From DATFDN01 sp963767645 (GTDB lineage Bacteria > Pseudomonadota > Alphaproteobacteria > Acetobacterales > Acetobacteraceae): DNA of 64,000 nucleotides. The notes under the pieces are model-generated. The model did not search any database. It was not told the origin of the DNA and was given only the letters and a program-made list of their open reading frames with translations. Position numbers and translations under genes: made by a program. The stretch spans positions 186,001-250,000 of the forward strand of contig CAVYEW010000003.1 of the NCBI GenBank assembly GCA_963767645.1, in the 5' to 3' direction. This document shows, piece by piece, positions 44,864 through 57,057 of this stretch (the stretch's first letter is position 1; each line of letters starts with the position of its first letter).

Positions 44864-47662
44864 ATGCTGACCCAGATGCCGCTGCCCTCCAAGCCCGAAG
44901 CCGCCACGGCGATTCTTTTGGAATCCCTGGCGGATCTCGCGGGCGGCAATGCGGCAACGGCGCCGCGGGACGCAGCGCTCGGCGCCTTCCGCCGTCACCT
45001 CGCCCGCATCCAGGGGCACACGCAGCACGCCTTCGAGCATGACCAGATCACCGGGCTGCAGGCCGCGCGCATGCTCGCCGCGCTCACCGACGGGCTGATC
45101 CAGGCTCTGCACGCCCACGCGGCGGGCACGCTCGGGGAACCGGAAGTCCTCAGCATCGCGGCCACGGGCGGCTACGGACGAGGCACGCTGGCGCCCTTCA
45201 GCGACATCGACCTGCTGTTTCTGACCAGCCAGGCACCATCCCCACATACGCTGCAGGTCGTGGAGTACATGCTGTACTTCCTCTGGGATCTCGGCCTCAA
45301 GGTCGGGCATGCGACGCGATCGGTGTCCGATTGCCTGGCCGAAGGGGCGAAGGACGCGACCATCCGAACCTCGCTCCTGGACGCACGCCATCTGGCGGGC
45401 GAGGCTGGCCTGTTCCAGGAGTTCCACCAGGATTTCGTGGCGGCCTGTCAGGCAGCGGGGGCGGGGGACTACATCGTCGCCAAACAGGCCGAGCGCGCCG
45501 CCCGCCACCGCCGGTTCGGGGACAGTCCTTTCGTCGTCGAGCCGAACATCAAGGAAGGCCGGGGCGGGTTGCGCGACTTGCAGACGCTCTACTGGATCGC
45601 GCGATACGTCTATGGCACCCACACGATGGCGGAGCTGGCCGAGGTCGGCGGCATCCTGACCGAGACCGAGGCCAGGCACGCGCGGCGGGCCTGGGAATTC
45701 CTCTGGACCGTTCGCTTCCACCTCCACTACGTCGCCGGGCGCGCGGAGGAGAGGCTGACCTTCGACCTGCAGCCGGTGGTGGGCGCGCGGATGGGCTACA
45801 CCCGTCATGGGCGTCAGGATGGCGTGGAGCGGTTCATGCGCCACTACTTCCTCACCGCCCGCGAGGTTGCCCGCATCACCCATATCCTGGAGCCGGCGAT
45901 CCTGCGCGCCGCGCTCGGCTCGCCCGCGGTCGCGCGGGAGACCGACCCCGGCTTGGTGAACGCGGGCTTCGTTCTGGCCGAGGGCAAGCTGCTGCCCCTG
46001 CCTGGGCGGGGGTTCGATGCCGAACCCATCCAGATGTTGCGGATTCTGAAGGTCGCCCGGGACCGCGACCTGACGCTGCACCCGTTGGCGCTGCGCGCGC
46101 TGATCCGCAGCGACCGCAGCGCGGCCCGGCTGCGCGGCGATCCCGAGGCGGCGCGGCTGTTCCTCGACCTGCTGTGCGGACGCCCCGCCGACCCGAGCGC
46201 GGCGGACGGCGCCCGCTGGCTCGCCGTGCTGAACGAGACGGGGTTCCTGGGCCGCTACCTGCCCGATTGGGCGCGGATCGTCGGGCAGATGCAGTTCGAC
46301 ACCTACCACGTGTTCACCGTGGACGAGCACACGATCGAGGCGGTTCGCGTGCTCAACGCCCTCGAGCGCGGCGAGCTGTCCGAGATCGCGCCGATCGCCT
46401 CGGAGATCGTGGACCACATGCAGTCGCGCCGCGCGCTTTATGTGGCGACGCTGCTGCACGATATCGCCAAGGGTCGTGGCGGCGACCACTCGCAGCTCGG
46501 CGCCGAGATCGCGCTGCAGGTCGGCCCACTTCTCGGGCTGTCGGCGGAGGAGACCGAGACGGTTTCCTGGCTGGTCCTGCACCACCTGCTGCTGAGCGAG
46601 ACCGCCTTCAAGCGCGACATCGACGACCCGAAGACGATCCTCGACCTGGCCGATATCATCCAGTCGCCCGAGCGCCTGAAGCTGCTCCTGGTCCTGACCG
46701 TGGCCGATATGCGGGCCGTCTCGGCCAAGGTCTGGAACAACTGGAAAGCGACGCTGCTGCGGGAGCTGCACACCAGGGTGGGGGAGGTTCTGGCCGGAGG
46801 CCTGGGCACGACCGAGCGGGACGTTCGGGTGAGCCGGGCCAAGCAGGCCGCCGCGGCGCTGCTCTCCGACTTCACGCCGCAGGACATCGAGAGCTTCGGC
46901 GCGCTCGGCTACCCGAGCTATTGGCTGTCATTCGACCCCGAAACCCACGCCCGCCATGCGCGGCTGGTGCGCGAGGCCGAAGCACGCCGGGCGCCGCTGA
47001 CCATCGACACTGCGCCGCTGCCGGCGCGCGCGGTGACGGAGGTGACGATCTACTGTGCCGACCACGCCGGCCTGTTCAGCCGCATCTCCGGCGCGCTCGC
47101 GCTGGCCGGCGCCTCCATCGTGGATGCGCGGATTCACACGCTGACCAACGGGATGGCGCTGGACACGTTCTGGATCCAGGACGCCGCCGGCGGAGCCTTC
47201 GAGGCTCCGCACCGCCTGGCCCGGCTCTCCGCGCTCACCGAGCAGGCGCTGTCGGGCCAGCTCAACCTGGATGCGGAGATCAGGAAGGTCTCGGCGGCCT
47301 TGCTCGGCCGGAGGATGCGGGCGATCCATGTGCCGCCCCGCGTGGTGATCGACAACCACGCCTCCAACACCTTCACGGTGGTGGAAGTGAACGGGCGCGA
47401 CCGGCCCGGCCTGCTGCACGACGTCACCGGGGCGATCAGCGCGCAAGGCCTGCAGATCGGCTCGGCACACGTGACCACCTACGGGGTCCGCGCGGTGGAC
47501 GTGTTCTACGTCAAGGACGTGTTCGGATTGAAGGTGGAGAACGAGCGCCGGCTCTGCCGGCTGCGCGCCGCGCTGCTGGAGGCGCTCGACAACGCGGAGG
47601 AGACGCCCGTGCCGGCCGCCGCGCCGGAACCGGCCCGACGCCGCCGGGCCGCCGGCAGGTGA
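44864..47662 (+). CDS. glnD: [Protein-PII] uridylyltransferase / uridylyl-removing enzyme
   Basis: The main sensor of glutamine: it adds UMP to PII proteins when nitrogen is short and removes it when glutamine is high. The 932-residue product has a nucleotidyltransferase domain (ATGGYGRGTLAPFSDIDLLF), a PII-UTase helical domain (VVEPNIKEGRGGLRDLQTLY), an HD domain (TLLHDIAKGRGGDHSQLGAE) and two C-terminal ACT domains (TIYCADHAGLFSRISGAL and VNGRDRPGLLHDVTGAI). All catalytic motifs are intact. mutS-glnD adjacency is frequent in alphaproteobacteria. It ends ten bases from the convergent DUF2076 gene. Confidence 0.96.
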   Translation: MLTQMPLPSKPEAATAILLESLADLAGGNAATAPRDAALGAFRRHLARIQGHTQHAFEHDQITGLQAARMLAALTDGLIQALHAHAAGTLGEPEVLSIAATGGYGRGTLAPFSDIDLLFLTSQAPSPHTLQVVEYMLYFLWDLGLKVGHATRSVSDCLAEGAKDATIRTSLLDARHLAGEAGLFQEFHQDFVAACQAAGAGDYIVAKQAERAARHRRFGDSPFVVEPNIKEGRGGLRDLQTLYWIARYVYGTHTMAELAEVGGILTETEARHARRAWEFLWTVRFHLHYVAGRAEERLTFDLQPVVGARMGYTRHGRQDGVERFMRHYFLTAREVARITHILEPAILRAALGSPAVARETDPGLVNAGFVLAEGKLLPLPGRGFDAEPIQMLRILKVARDRDLTLHPLALRALIRSDRSAARLRGDPEAARLFLDLLCGRPADPSAADGARWLAVLNETGFLGRYLPDWARIVGQMQFDTYHVFTVDEHTIEAVRVLNALERGELSEIAPIASEIVDHMQSRRALYVATLLHDIAKGRGGDHSQLGAEIALQVGPLLGLSAEETETVSWLVLHHLLLSETAFKRDIDDPKTILDLADIIQSPERLKLLLVLTVADMRAVSAKVWNNWKATLLRELHTRVGEVLAGGLGTTERDVRVSRAKQAAAALLSDFTPQDIESFGALGYPSYWLSFDPETHARHARLVREAEARRAPLTIDTAPLPARAVTEVTIYCADHAGLFSRISGALALAGASIVDARIHTLTNGMALDTFWIQDAAGGAFEAPHRLARLSALTEQALSGQLNLDAEIRKVSAALLGRRMRAIHVPPRVVIDNHASNTFTVVEVNGRDRPGLLHDVTGAISAQGLQIGSAHVTTYGVRAVDVFYVKDVFGLKVENERRLCRLRAALLEALDNAEETPVPAAAPEPARRRRAAGR

Positions 47663-47672
47663 GGCGATCGCC

Positions 47673-48518
47673 TCAGATCAGCGAGTCGTCAGACCCCCCG
47701 CCGCCACCCTGATCCCACCCGCCGCCGCTCGTGTCGTCCGGCACGGACGGGGAGTCGGTCCAGCCCGATTGGTCGCCGCCGCCGCCCTGATCCCAGGTGC
47801 CCTGGTCCACATAGCCCTGATCGGGCAGAGCACCGGCGTTCGGATCGCTCCAGGTGCCCTGGTCCACATATCCCTGGTCGGCTGCGGCGCCGCCCAGGAG
47901 GCCGCCCCCGCCCAAACCTCCGCCGAGCCCTTGGTGGGGGGAGAACATGTCGCGGATGGCATCGGCCGCCAGCATCCCGCCGGCCACCCCGGCCGCGGTG
48001 GTCAGGGCCGAGCCAAGGAAGCCCGAGCCCCCGGCGCGCTGGAACACGCCGGGCTGATACCCGGGCGGATATTGCGGCTGCGGCGGGGCGGCATACTGAT
48101 ATCCGCCCTGCCCCGGCGCCTGGCCCCACGGCCCTCCGCCCGGCGCCGAGGACCGTCCGCCGCCGAACAGGTTGCTGAAGAAGCCGCCACCCTGCTGCCG
48201 CGCCCCGCCCTGTTGCTGAGCCGCCTGCTGGGCCGCTTGCTGCGCCTGCTGCAACTCCCATTCCAGGCGCCGCAGGCGGTTCTGCGCCTCGATCAGCGCG
48301 TGCTCCTGCACGAAGGCAAGCTGGGTGATGCGGTAGCGCGCCGCCGGATAGGCTTGGAACTGCTCGGCGATGAAGCGGTCGGCCTCGGGATCGACCGGCG
48401 GCAGTTGCGCCTGGGTCGCCGGCACCGACGCGCCGCCGCCCCAGGCCCCTTGCTGTGGGCCTCCCCCGCCGACGCGCGCGATGAACTTGGCGATGATGTC
48501 GCGTTCTTCGTTGGTCAT
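47673..48518 (-). CDS. DUF2076 domain protein, low-complexity
   Basis: A 281-residue protein of the DUF2076 family. It begins MTNEERDIIAKFIARVGG, has a conserved helix with a YRITQLAFVQEHALIEAQNR segment and then a Gln/Ala-rich coiled stretch (AQQAAQQAAQQQGG). The second half is Gly/Gln/Asp-rich and contains two near-identical copies of DQGYVDQGTW (about residues 214-250). A hydrophobic Ala/Gly segment (SALTTAAGVAGGMLAADAI) may touch a membrane. The role is unknown. ATG at 48518 follows aggggagaggcgg. It lies 11 bases from the CoA-binding gene, likely one operon. Confidence 0.82.
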   Translation of the reverse strand: MTNEERDIIAKFIARVGGGGPQQGAWGGGASVPATQAQLPPVDPEADRFIAEQFQAYPAARYRITQLAFVQEHALIEAQNRLRRLEWELQQAQQAAQQAAQQQGGARQQGGGFFSNLFGGGRSSAPGGGPWGQAPGQGGYQYAAPPQPQYPPGYQPGVFQRAGGSGFLGSALTTAAGVAGGMLAADAIRDMFSPHQGLGGGLGGGGLLGGAAADQGYVDQGTWSDPNAGALPDQGYVDQGTWDQGGGGDQSGWTDSPSVPDDTSGGGWDQGGGGGSDDSLI

Positions 48519-48529
48519 CCGCCTCTCCC

Positions 48530-48952
48530 CTAGGACAGCCCCAGCCGGCGCCACTCGATCACCGGGCAGCGGTCCATGACCACGGTCAGCCCCGCCCGGC
48601 GTCCACGCTCGGCGGCCTTCTGGTCGACGACGCCCAGTTGCATCCACACCACGCGAGCCGCGAGTCGAACCGCTTCGTCAACCACCTCTCCGGCATAGGC
48701 GGCATTGCGGAACACGTCCACCATTTCCAGCGGCGCCGCCTCGGCGAGCCGGCCGACCGCTTGGCGGCCTCGGATGTTCTGCCCCGAGAGGCCCGGATTG
48801 ACCGGCGTCACGTCGTAGCGATGGTCGATCAGGAAGCCGAGCACAGAATTGGACGGCCGCCACGGCTTCGCCGACGCCCCGACCACCGCGATGCGCCGCG
48901 TCTCCGTCAGAACCCGCTTGATCGTCGCGTCGTCCAGCCCGTCGGCGCCCAT
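48530..48952 (-). CDS. CoA-binding domain protein (YccU type)
   Basis: A 140-residue Rossmann-fold protein: RRIAVVGASAKPWRPSNSVL is the CoA/nucleotide loop, YDVTPVNPGLSGQNIRGR and LEMVDVFRNAAYAGEVVDEA are typical of the YccU/succinyl-CoA synthetase-like group, and VWMQLGVVDQKAAERGRRAG and VVMDRCPVIEWRRLGL close it. Function is unproven. ATG at 48952 has ggaggaaggg about ten bases upstream. It is divergent from glyQ, with a 126-base gap that should hold both promoters. Confidence 0.88.
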   Translation of the reverse strand: MGADGLDDATIKRVLTETRRIAVVGASAKPWRPSNSVLGFLIDHRYDVTPVNPGLSGQNIRGRQAVGRLAEAAPLEMVDVFRNAAYAGEVVDEAVRLAARVVWMQLGVVDQKAAERGRRAGLTVVMDRCPVIEWRRLGLS

Positions 48953-49078
48953 GCAAGCGTCCCTTCCTCCGCCCAATTGGCAACGCATGGGCAATGCTTC
49001 AACGTGGCTGGTCCCGATCCTGTTGCCGCCCCGCCCGTCGATGCCCTACGTTGCGCCGCACCACGATGGGGCCCGCGC

Positions 49079-49984
49079 ATGGATTTGAGACGACGTCGCA
49101 GCTTCCAGGACCTGATCCTGGACCTGCACGCGTTCTGGGCCCGCCAGGGCTGCGTGATCCTGCAGCCCTACGACGTGGAGATGGGCGCCGGCACCTTCCA
49201 TCCCGCCACTACGCTTCGCGCCCTGGGCGCCCGGCCCTGGCGCGCGGCCTACGTCCAGCCGAGCCGACGCCCGACCGACGGGCGCTACGGCGAGAACCCG
49301 AACCGTCTCGGCCATTATTACCAGTACCAGGTCATCATCAAGCCGAGCCCGGCGGACGCGCAGGAACTGCTGCTCGCCAGCTACCGCGAGATCGGCCTCG
49401 ACCCGCTGCGTCACGATTTCCGCTTCGTCGAGGACGACTGGGAGAGCCCGACCCTCGGCGCCTGGGGCCTCGGCTGGGAGGTCTGGTGCGACGGCATGGA
49501 GGTCGGCCAGTTCACCTATTTCCAGCAGGTCGGCGGTATCCCGGTCGAGCTGCCCAGCTTCGAGATGACCTACGGGCTGGAGCGGCTGGCGATGTACGTG
49601 CAGGACGTGGAGAACGTCTTCGACCTCGACTTCAATGGCGCCGGGATCACCTATGGCGACGTGTTCCTCCGGGCCGAGCGCGAATACAGCGCCTACAGCT
49701 TCGAGCGGGCCGACACGGACCTGCTCGCCCGCCACTTCGCCGACGCCGAGCAGGAGTGCCGCGCCCTGCTCGCGCACCGTCTCGCCCTGCCCGCCTACGA
49801 CCAGTGCATCAAGGCGAGCCACCTCTTCAACCTGCTCGACGCCCGCGGCGTGATCAGCGTGACCGAGCGGGCGAGCTATATCGGCCGGGTCCGAGCGCTG
49901 GCGAAAGGTTGCTGCGAGGCATGGCTCGCCGGCGAAGACGTTATGGATAAAGGAAAAACACTCCAAACCGCCGAAATATCCTAA
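49079..49984 (+). CDS. glyQ: Glycyl-tRNA synthetase alpha subunit
   Basis: Catalytic subunit of the heterotetrameric glycyl-tRNA synthetase. The 301-residue product is intact and canonical: FQDLILDLHAFWARQGCVIL, YDVEMGAGTFHPATTLRALG, YVQPSRRPTDGRYGENPNRL, GLGWEVWCDGMEVGQFTYFQ and SFEMTYGLERLAMYVQ. ATG at 49079 precedes the first helix. glyS follows four bases after the stop but is frameshifted. Confidence 0.97.
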   Translation: MDLRRRRSFQDLILDLHAFWARQGCVILQPYDVEMGAGTFHPATTLRALGARPWRAAYVQPSRRPTDGRYGENPNRLGHYYQYQVIIKPSPADAQELLLASYREIGLDPLRHDFRFVEDDWESPTLGAWGLGWEVWCDGMEVGQFTYFQQVGGIPVELPSFEMTYGLERLAMYVQDVENVFDLDFNGAGITYGDVFLRAEREYSAYSFERADTDLLARHFADAEQECRALLAHRLALPAYDQCIKASHLFNLLDARGVISVTERASYIGRVRALAKGCCEAWLAGEDVMDKGKTLQTAEIS

Positions 49985-49988
49985 ACCG

Positions 49989-52069
49989 ATGCCGGAACTG
50001 TTCCTCGAACTTTTCAGCGAAGAAATTCCGGCGCGGATGCAAACGGGCGCCGCTTCCGACCTCGCGCGCCTGGTAAGTGCGGCACTCGCCGCGCTCGTCG
50101 CCGCGAAAAGTGGAAACCTTCGATGGCCCGCGCCGGATCGCGCTCCGCGCCGAGGTCAACGCCGAGGTCGCTGCCACATCCAGCACGGAGCGCGGCCCCC
50201 GTCTCTCCGCGCCCGAGCAGGCCTTGGCGGGGTTTTGCCGCAAGCACAACGCGGTGCGTGACCAGCTTCGCCAGGAAGGCGAATACTGGGTGCTAGAGAA
50301 GCGTGCCGCCTCGGTTTCCGCCCAGTCCCTGATCGCCGCCTCGTTCCCGGACCTGCTGCGCCGCTTCCCCTGGCCCAAGTCGATGCGCTGGGGCGGCGCC
50401 AGCGCCTTCACCTGGGTCCGGCCCTTGCGCCGCATCCTCTGCCTGCTGGACGGAGCCGTGGTGCCCTTCGCGCTCCGGGAAGGCACCGACGATGCCCACG
50501 GGCTCGCCTCCGCCAACCTCACCGAAGGCCACCGCTTCCACGCCCCCGGCCCGGTCGCCGTGAGTTCCTGCGCCGATTGGCAGGAGGCGCTTGCCCGCCG
50601 GCGCGTGATCGTGAGCGCGCCCGAGCGCAGCCGCCGGATTGCCCAAGGCCTCGCTGGCGAGGCCAAGGCCAGGGATCTCAGTCTCGTCGAAGACCGGGGC
50701 TTGCTCGACGAGGTCGCCGGCCTGGTCGAATGGCCGGTCCCGCTGCTCGGGCGGATCGATCCGGCCTACATGGACCTGCCCGCCGAGGTGATGCAGGTCT
50801 CGATGCGCGTGAACCAGCGCTACTTCGCGCTGCGCACGCACGACGGCGCCGCCGCCCCTTGGTTCGGCTTCGTCGCCAACATCGAGGCCGAAGACGGCGG
50901 AGCCGCGATCATCGCGGGCAATGAGCGCGTGCTCCGCGCCCGCTTCGCCGACGCCCGCCATTTCTGGGACCTTGACCGTCGGACGAGGCTCGCCGACCGC
51001 CTGCCCCAGCTCGACGCGATCACCTTCCACGCCAAGCTTGGCACGCAGGGCGATCGCGTCCGCCGCCTGCGCCGCTTGGCACGCGAGATCGCGCCCCTGG
51101 TCGGTGCCGACCCGACCCGCGCAGATCGCGCGGCGGAACTCGCCAAGGCCGATCTCGTCACCGGTCATGGTCGGCGAGTTCCCTGAACTCCAGGGCGTCA
51201 TGGGCCGCTACTACGCCCTGCACGATCACGAGCCGACGCGAAGTCGCCGACGCGATCCGCGACCACTACGCCCCCAAGGGACCGAACGACGCCGTACCCG
51301 AGGCGTCCGTCTCGATCGCCGTCGCGCTGGCCGACAAGCTCGATCTTCTCGCCGGGTTCTTCGCCATCGGCGAGAAGCCGACCGGCTCCGGCGATCCCTA
51401 CGCGCTCCGACGCGCCGGCCTCGGCATCATCCGCATCATCCGCGAGAACGGGCTGCGGTTGGCTTGCGGCCTCTCATTGAAGATGCTGGCGAAGGAATAT
51501 CTGAAACTCGGGATCAATACCGCCGCCGGCTTCGGAGATTCTGGCGTTTCTCGCTTGAACGTCTGCGCGTGGAATTACGCTCAGAGGGACGGCGACATGA
51601 TGTAATAGCAGCTGCGTTTGGGGCCGCCCAGGATGATGATCTCACGAGACTGGAAGCCCGCGCCAACACGGTTGCCGCGCTTCTTGGAACCTGACCTCGG
51701 AGGGCCGATTTGCTCACCGCTCTATCGCCGCGCAGCAAATATCCTTGCGGATCGAAGAGCGCAAAGCCGGTCCCATGATGGGGCTGTGAGGGAGCCCGCA
51801 CTTCTGCGAGAGCCGGAAGAAAAAGAGCTCATGCAGGCCCTTCTCGATCAATGCATTACGCTGATTGATGGTCTTCTCCGACCGCGAAGCACACCATGGA
51901 AGCGCATCGTAACGATGGCGGCGCTCCGGCCTCGAAGGTCGACGCCTTCTTCGATCGCGTGACCGTCAACGCCCCGGAGCCCGATTTGCGCCGCAATCGT
52001 TTGCGCCTTCTCAACCGTGTTCGGGCGACAATCGACCGCGTCGCCGACTTTTCGCAGATCGAGGGCTGA
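49989..52069 (+). pseudogene. glyS: Glycyl-tRNA synthetase beta subunit, multiply frameshifted
   Basis: The 2.08-kb stretch has the length of an intact glyS (about 690 codons) and recognisable sequence throughout, but it is split over all three frames. It opens MPELFLELFSEEIPARMQTG, shifts near 50105 (A-run) into a long frame 50110-51170 with VETFDGPRRIALRAEV and EVMQVSMRVNQRYFAL, shifts at about 51170 (VGEFPELQGVMGRYYALHD) and 51235 (EVADAIRDHYAPKGPNDAVP), and breaks repeatedly after 51530. Fragments there include ERLRVELRSEGRRHDVIAAA, YRRAANIL, EEKELMQALLDQCI and VDAFFDRVTVNAPEPD, ending at TGA 52067. I count at least eight breaks. Since GlyRS is essential, either this is assembly error or another GlyRS exists. 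Confidence 0.9.
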
Positions 52070-52081
52070 ACGGAGTAGCCG

Positions 52082-54752
<2,671 letters not shown>

Positions 54753-54788
54753 CCGACGATCCTCCGCGGATCGCCACGCGCGCGCTTT

Positions 54789-54831
54789 CCCCCTCTCCCC
54801 CTGGGGCGGAGAGGGTCGGGGAGAGGTGGGG
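54789..54831. repeat. C-rich/G-rich palindromic repeat, copy 3
   Basis: cccctctccccctgggg, then ggagaggg and ggggagaggtgggg: same composition and arm layout as the copy at 57977-58020. It lies just after the ppdK stop and may end its transcript. The rest of the 54753-54973 gap shows no convincing gene. Confidence 0.65.
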
Positions 54832-54973
54832 CACATGCCGCGATGACCCTGCGGACGCGACCCACGACCACGCGCAAGCTGGTCATCGAACTGGATGGCG
54901 CGGCTCTCTGTCATTTTTGGTGACTTTTTAGCGCAGACATGCTAACGTGCTCCCGGCAGTGGTGGAGCACGAC

Positions 54974-55810
54974 GTGGCGGACGAGAAGGACTGGCCGGGC
55001 ACCTGGGATGTGGCACGCATCCCTTTCTGCTTCGTGCCGCACGGCGCCCCAGAGCCGACCGAGTGGATGACGCGGCATCCAGGCTGGTTCAAGATTCCGG
55101 CGACGTTCGTCCCCCGCGGTGCTTGGCCGCCCGCCTCGGCTGCACCTGCGGCCGATGAAGGCATCCGGGTCGCGGACCGGTCGGCGTACCGGTCCGAGTC
55201 ACGACCGCTCTCAAAGCTTCGGACCTCTGACAAGGGGAAGGAGTTCATCTTCATGCGGGAGGCGGCCAACCCCGAGATCACCAAGCATACTCATTGGCCG
55301 GGCTATGCGAGCGGCGTGACGATCGGCCCAGGCTACGACATGAAGCTCCGGACCCGCGAGCAGATCGTCTATGACCTGATGAGCATCGGGGTTGACCAGG
55401 AGCACGCGCGGGCGCTCGCCGCCGCCGGCACGCCGAGGCGCGACTCCTGGGAGCCTGGGCTGACGGGCGAGGCAGCCAAGGAGTTTGCGGAGCGCCACGC
55501 CACGGATGTCACCCTGACCCTGGCGCAGCAACGGGCTCTGCTCGACCATGTCATCTCAATCTACGAGGCGGATGTGCGCAGGCTTGTTCACGTGCCGCTC
55601 ACGCAGGACCAGTTCGACGCTCTCGTGTCCTTCGATTACAATAAAGGTGTCAGACACTTACGGGAGATTGTGTCCGTCCTTAACAAGGGTGATTATGAGC
55701 ATGCTGCAAGCATCTTGCAGCAGTTCGATAATAACGGTCTCCCTGGCCTTCAGGCACGCCGCCGCGCCGAGGCTGCCAAGTTCCGCTCCAAAGCTACGGA
55801 CGATCGGTGA
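54974..55810 (+). CDS. Pesticin-like GH24 lysozyme domain protein with duplicated N-terminal motif
   Basis: About 278 residues. The C-terminal 185 form a T4-lysozyme/pesticin-type domain: a likely catalytic Glu around residue 96 (FMREAANPEITKH), WPGYASGVTIGPGYDMKL, and DQFDALVSFDYNKGVRHL. Such domains cut peptidoglycan between MurNAc and GlcNAc. The first 52 residues carry IPxxFVPxGA twice (residues 16-25 and 41-50). There is no signal peptide. GTG at 54974 has ggag seven bases upstream; GTG at 54947 is possible but has no ribosome site. The TGA overlaps the start of the next gene. Local base composition is less GC-rich than nearby genes. Confidence 0.75.
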   Translation: MADEKDWPGTWDVARIPFCFVPHGAPEPTEWMTRHPGWFKIPATFVPRGAWPPASAAPAADEGIRVADRSAYRSESRPLSKLRTSDKGKEFIFMREAANPEITKHTHWPGYASGVTIGPGYDMKLRTREQIVYDLMSIGVDQEHARALAAAGTPRRDSWEPGLTGEAAKEFAERHATDVTLTLAQQRALLDHVISIYEADVRRLVHVPLTQDQFDALVSFDYNKGVRHLREIVSVLNKGDYEHAASILQQFDNNGLPGLQARRRAEAAKFRSKATDDR

Positions 55811-56244
55811 TGGGCTTCCCGGTGACGAGCGGCCAACGAATATTGCTGCTATCTCTTCTCTGGTGTGTTTCGTTGCCGGCTGTGCCAGCAGCGGAGCCTG
55901 ATTGGGGTGACGACAAGCCGCTGCCGATTCCTCCAAAGCTTCAGGGCTTGTGGGCAAAGGGACGGCACTGCAACGATCCCGAGCGGCAACTGCGCATCAC
56001 CAAGCTGACCATGCAATTCGGAACCAAGCCGCCGGTACGGTCCTATTACTCCCCGCCTGATGGCGGGTCCGATTATTACTATTACAGCGGCATTGTACCG
56101 GATGTCCTTGACCCGTCCTTTATGATCCCTGATACGGCACTTACCTATGACCCTAATCTTGGGTTCCTGTTTGATTGGGGAAACGACAAAAGCTCGGAGC
56201 AAATCTATTACCGCTGTCCGGCACAGAAACCGCGCACACGGTGA
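55807..56244 (+). CDS. Small exported protein, unknown; candidate lysozyme partner
   Basis: A 145-residue protein with a signal peptide (about residues 1-29, RILLLSLLWCVSLPAVPAA, cut before EPDWG). The mature part has LPIPPKLQGLWAKGRHCNDP, two other cysteine-free stretches rich in Tyr (DYYYYSGIVPDVLDP) and a final YRCPAQKPRTR. The two mature cysteines could form a disulfide. I recognise no family. The start (GTG 55807, or ATG one codon later) overlaps the lysozyme stop, so the two are co-translated. An exported partner of a lysozyme could be an immunity protein; that is inference. Confidence 0.7.
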   Translation: MMGFPVTSGQRILLLSLLWCVSLPAVPAAEPDWGDDKPLPIPPKLQGLWAKGRHCNDPERQLRITKLTMQFGTKPPVRSYYSPPDGGSDYYYYSGIVPDVLDPSFMIPDTALTYDPNLGFLFDWGNDKSSEQIYYRCPAQKPRTR

Positions 56245-56294
56245 TCTCCTTTGCTAGAAGGTCCCGCGACACCCAACGTAGGTGGCAACAGGCT

Positions 56295-57041
56295 TCAATC
56301 CTTCAGCGACTGCACTGCACCGAAACCCACCCCCAGCGCGCCGAGCTGAAGCTGCATCCCGTTGCTGCTCGTGCTCTGCACACCGGTCACGGTGCCGGCA
56401 ACGGTGAACGGCAGCGCCGCCGTGCCGCCGCCCGTGCTCGCCCCGTAGACCGCGACATTATACGCTCCGTCCGGCAGCTTGGCGCCGGAACTGCTCGTGC
56501 CATTCCAGTTCCAGGTGTTGGCGCCGGCCTGCGCGTTCAGCGTCGCCGTCTGCACGATGTTGCCGCTGCCGTCGGCAATGGCGATCGCGACCGGCTCGGC
56601 GGACGCTGCCGTGAACTGCACCGATCCGCTCCCGTTCTGCAGCGGGATCTGATTCGACTGCACCATCACCTGCTTGCCCGCCAGCGACGAGCCCTGCATC
56701 ACCTCGCCTGCCTGGGTGAGCTGGATCAGCTGCGTGAGGCTGTTGTTGGTATTGATCTGCTGCTCGACGCCGGAGAACGAGACCAGCTCCTGGGTGAACT
56801 GGTTGCTGTCCATCGGGCTCGACGGGTCCTGATTCTGCAACTGGGTCATCAGCATGTTCAGGAAGTCGCCGAAATTGCTGGACAGCGCAGTCAGCGCCGT
56901 CTGTCCGGTCTGTGCCGCGCTGGTGCTGGAGGCTGCGCCGCTCTGACCGGAGGCAGTGGTTTGCGTCGAAGCCGGCTTGCTCGCCGCCTGGGCGGCGGCG
57001 GCAAGTGCGCTCTGCTGTGCGGCGGTGGTGGCCATGCTCAT
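56295..57041 (-). CDS. flgD: Flagellar hook-capping protein FlgD
   Basis: Scaffold for hook assembly, exported through the flagellar apparatus. The 248-residue product has an Ala/Ser/Gln-rich N-terminus, the conserved FLNMLMTQLQNQDPSSPMDS and FTQELVSFSGVEQQINTN, and the C-terminal FlgD Ig/tudor region (GSVQFTAASAEPVAIAIADG and AGANTWNWNGTSSSGAKLPD). ATG at 57041 follows taggagctttccg. It lies 16 bases after the fliK stop, so the two form one minus-strand unit. Confidence 0.93.
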   Translation of the reverse strand: MSMATTAAQQSALAAAAQAASKPASTQTTASGQSGAASSTSAAQTGQTALTALSSNFGDFLNMLMTQLQNQDPSSPMDSNQFTQELVSFSGVEQQINTNNSLTQLIQLTQAGEVMQGSSLAGKQVMVQSNQIPLQNGSGSVQFTAASAEPVAIAIADGSGNIVQTATLNAQAGANTWNWNGTSSSGAKLPDGAYNVAVYGASTGGGTAALPFTVAGTVTGVQSTSSNGMQLQLGALGVGFGAVQSLKD

Positions 57042-57057
57042 CGGAAAGCTCCTATCC

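Noticed and set aside
44678..46771. Long minus-strand open frame over glnD
   Set aside because: Antisense shadow of a gene with all domains intact.
54846..54926. Short ORF of 26 codons after ppdK
   Set aside because: Too short, no ribosome site, no recognisable domain.
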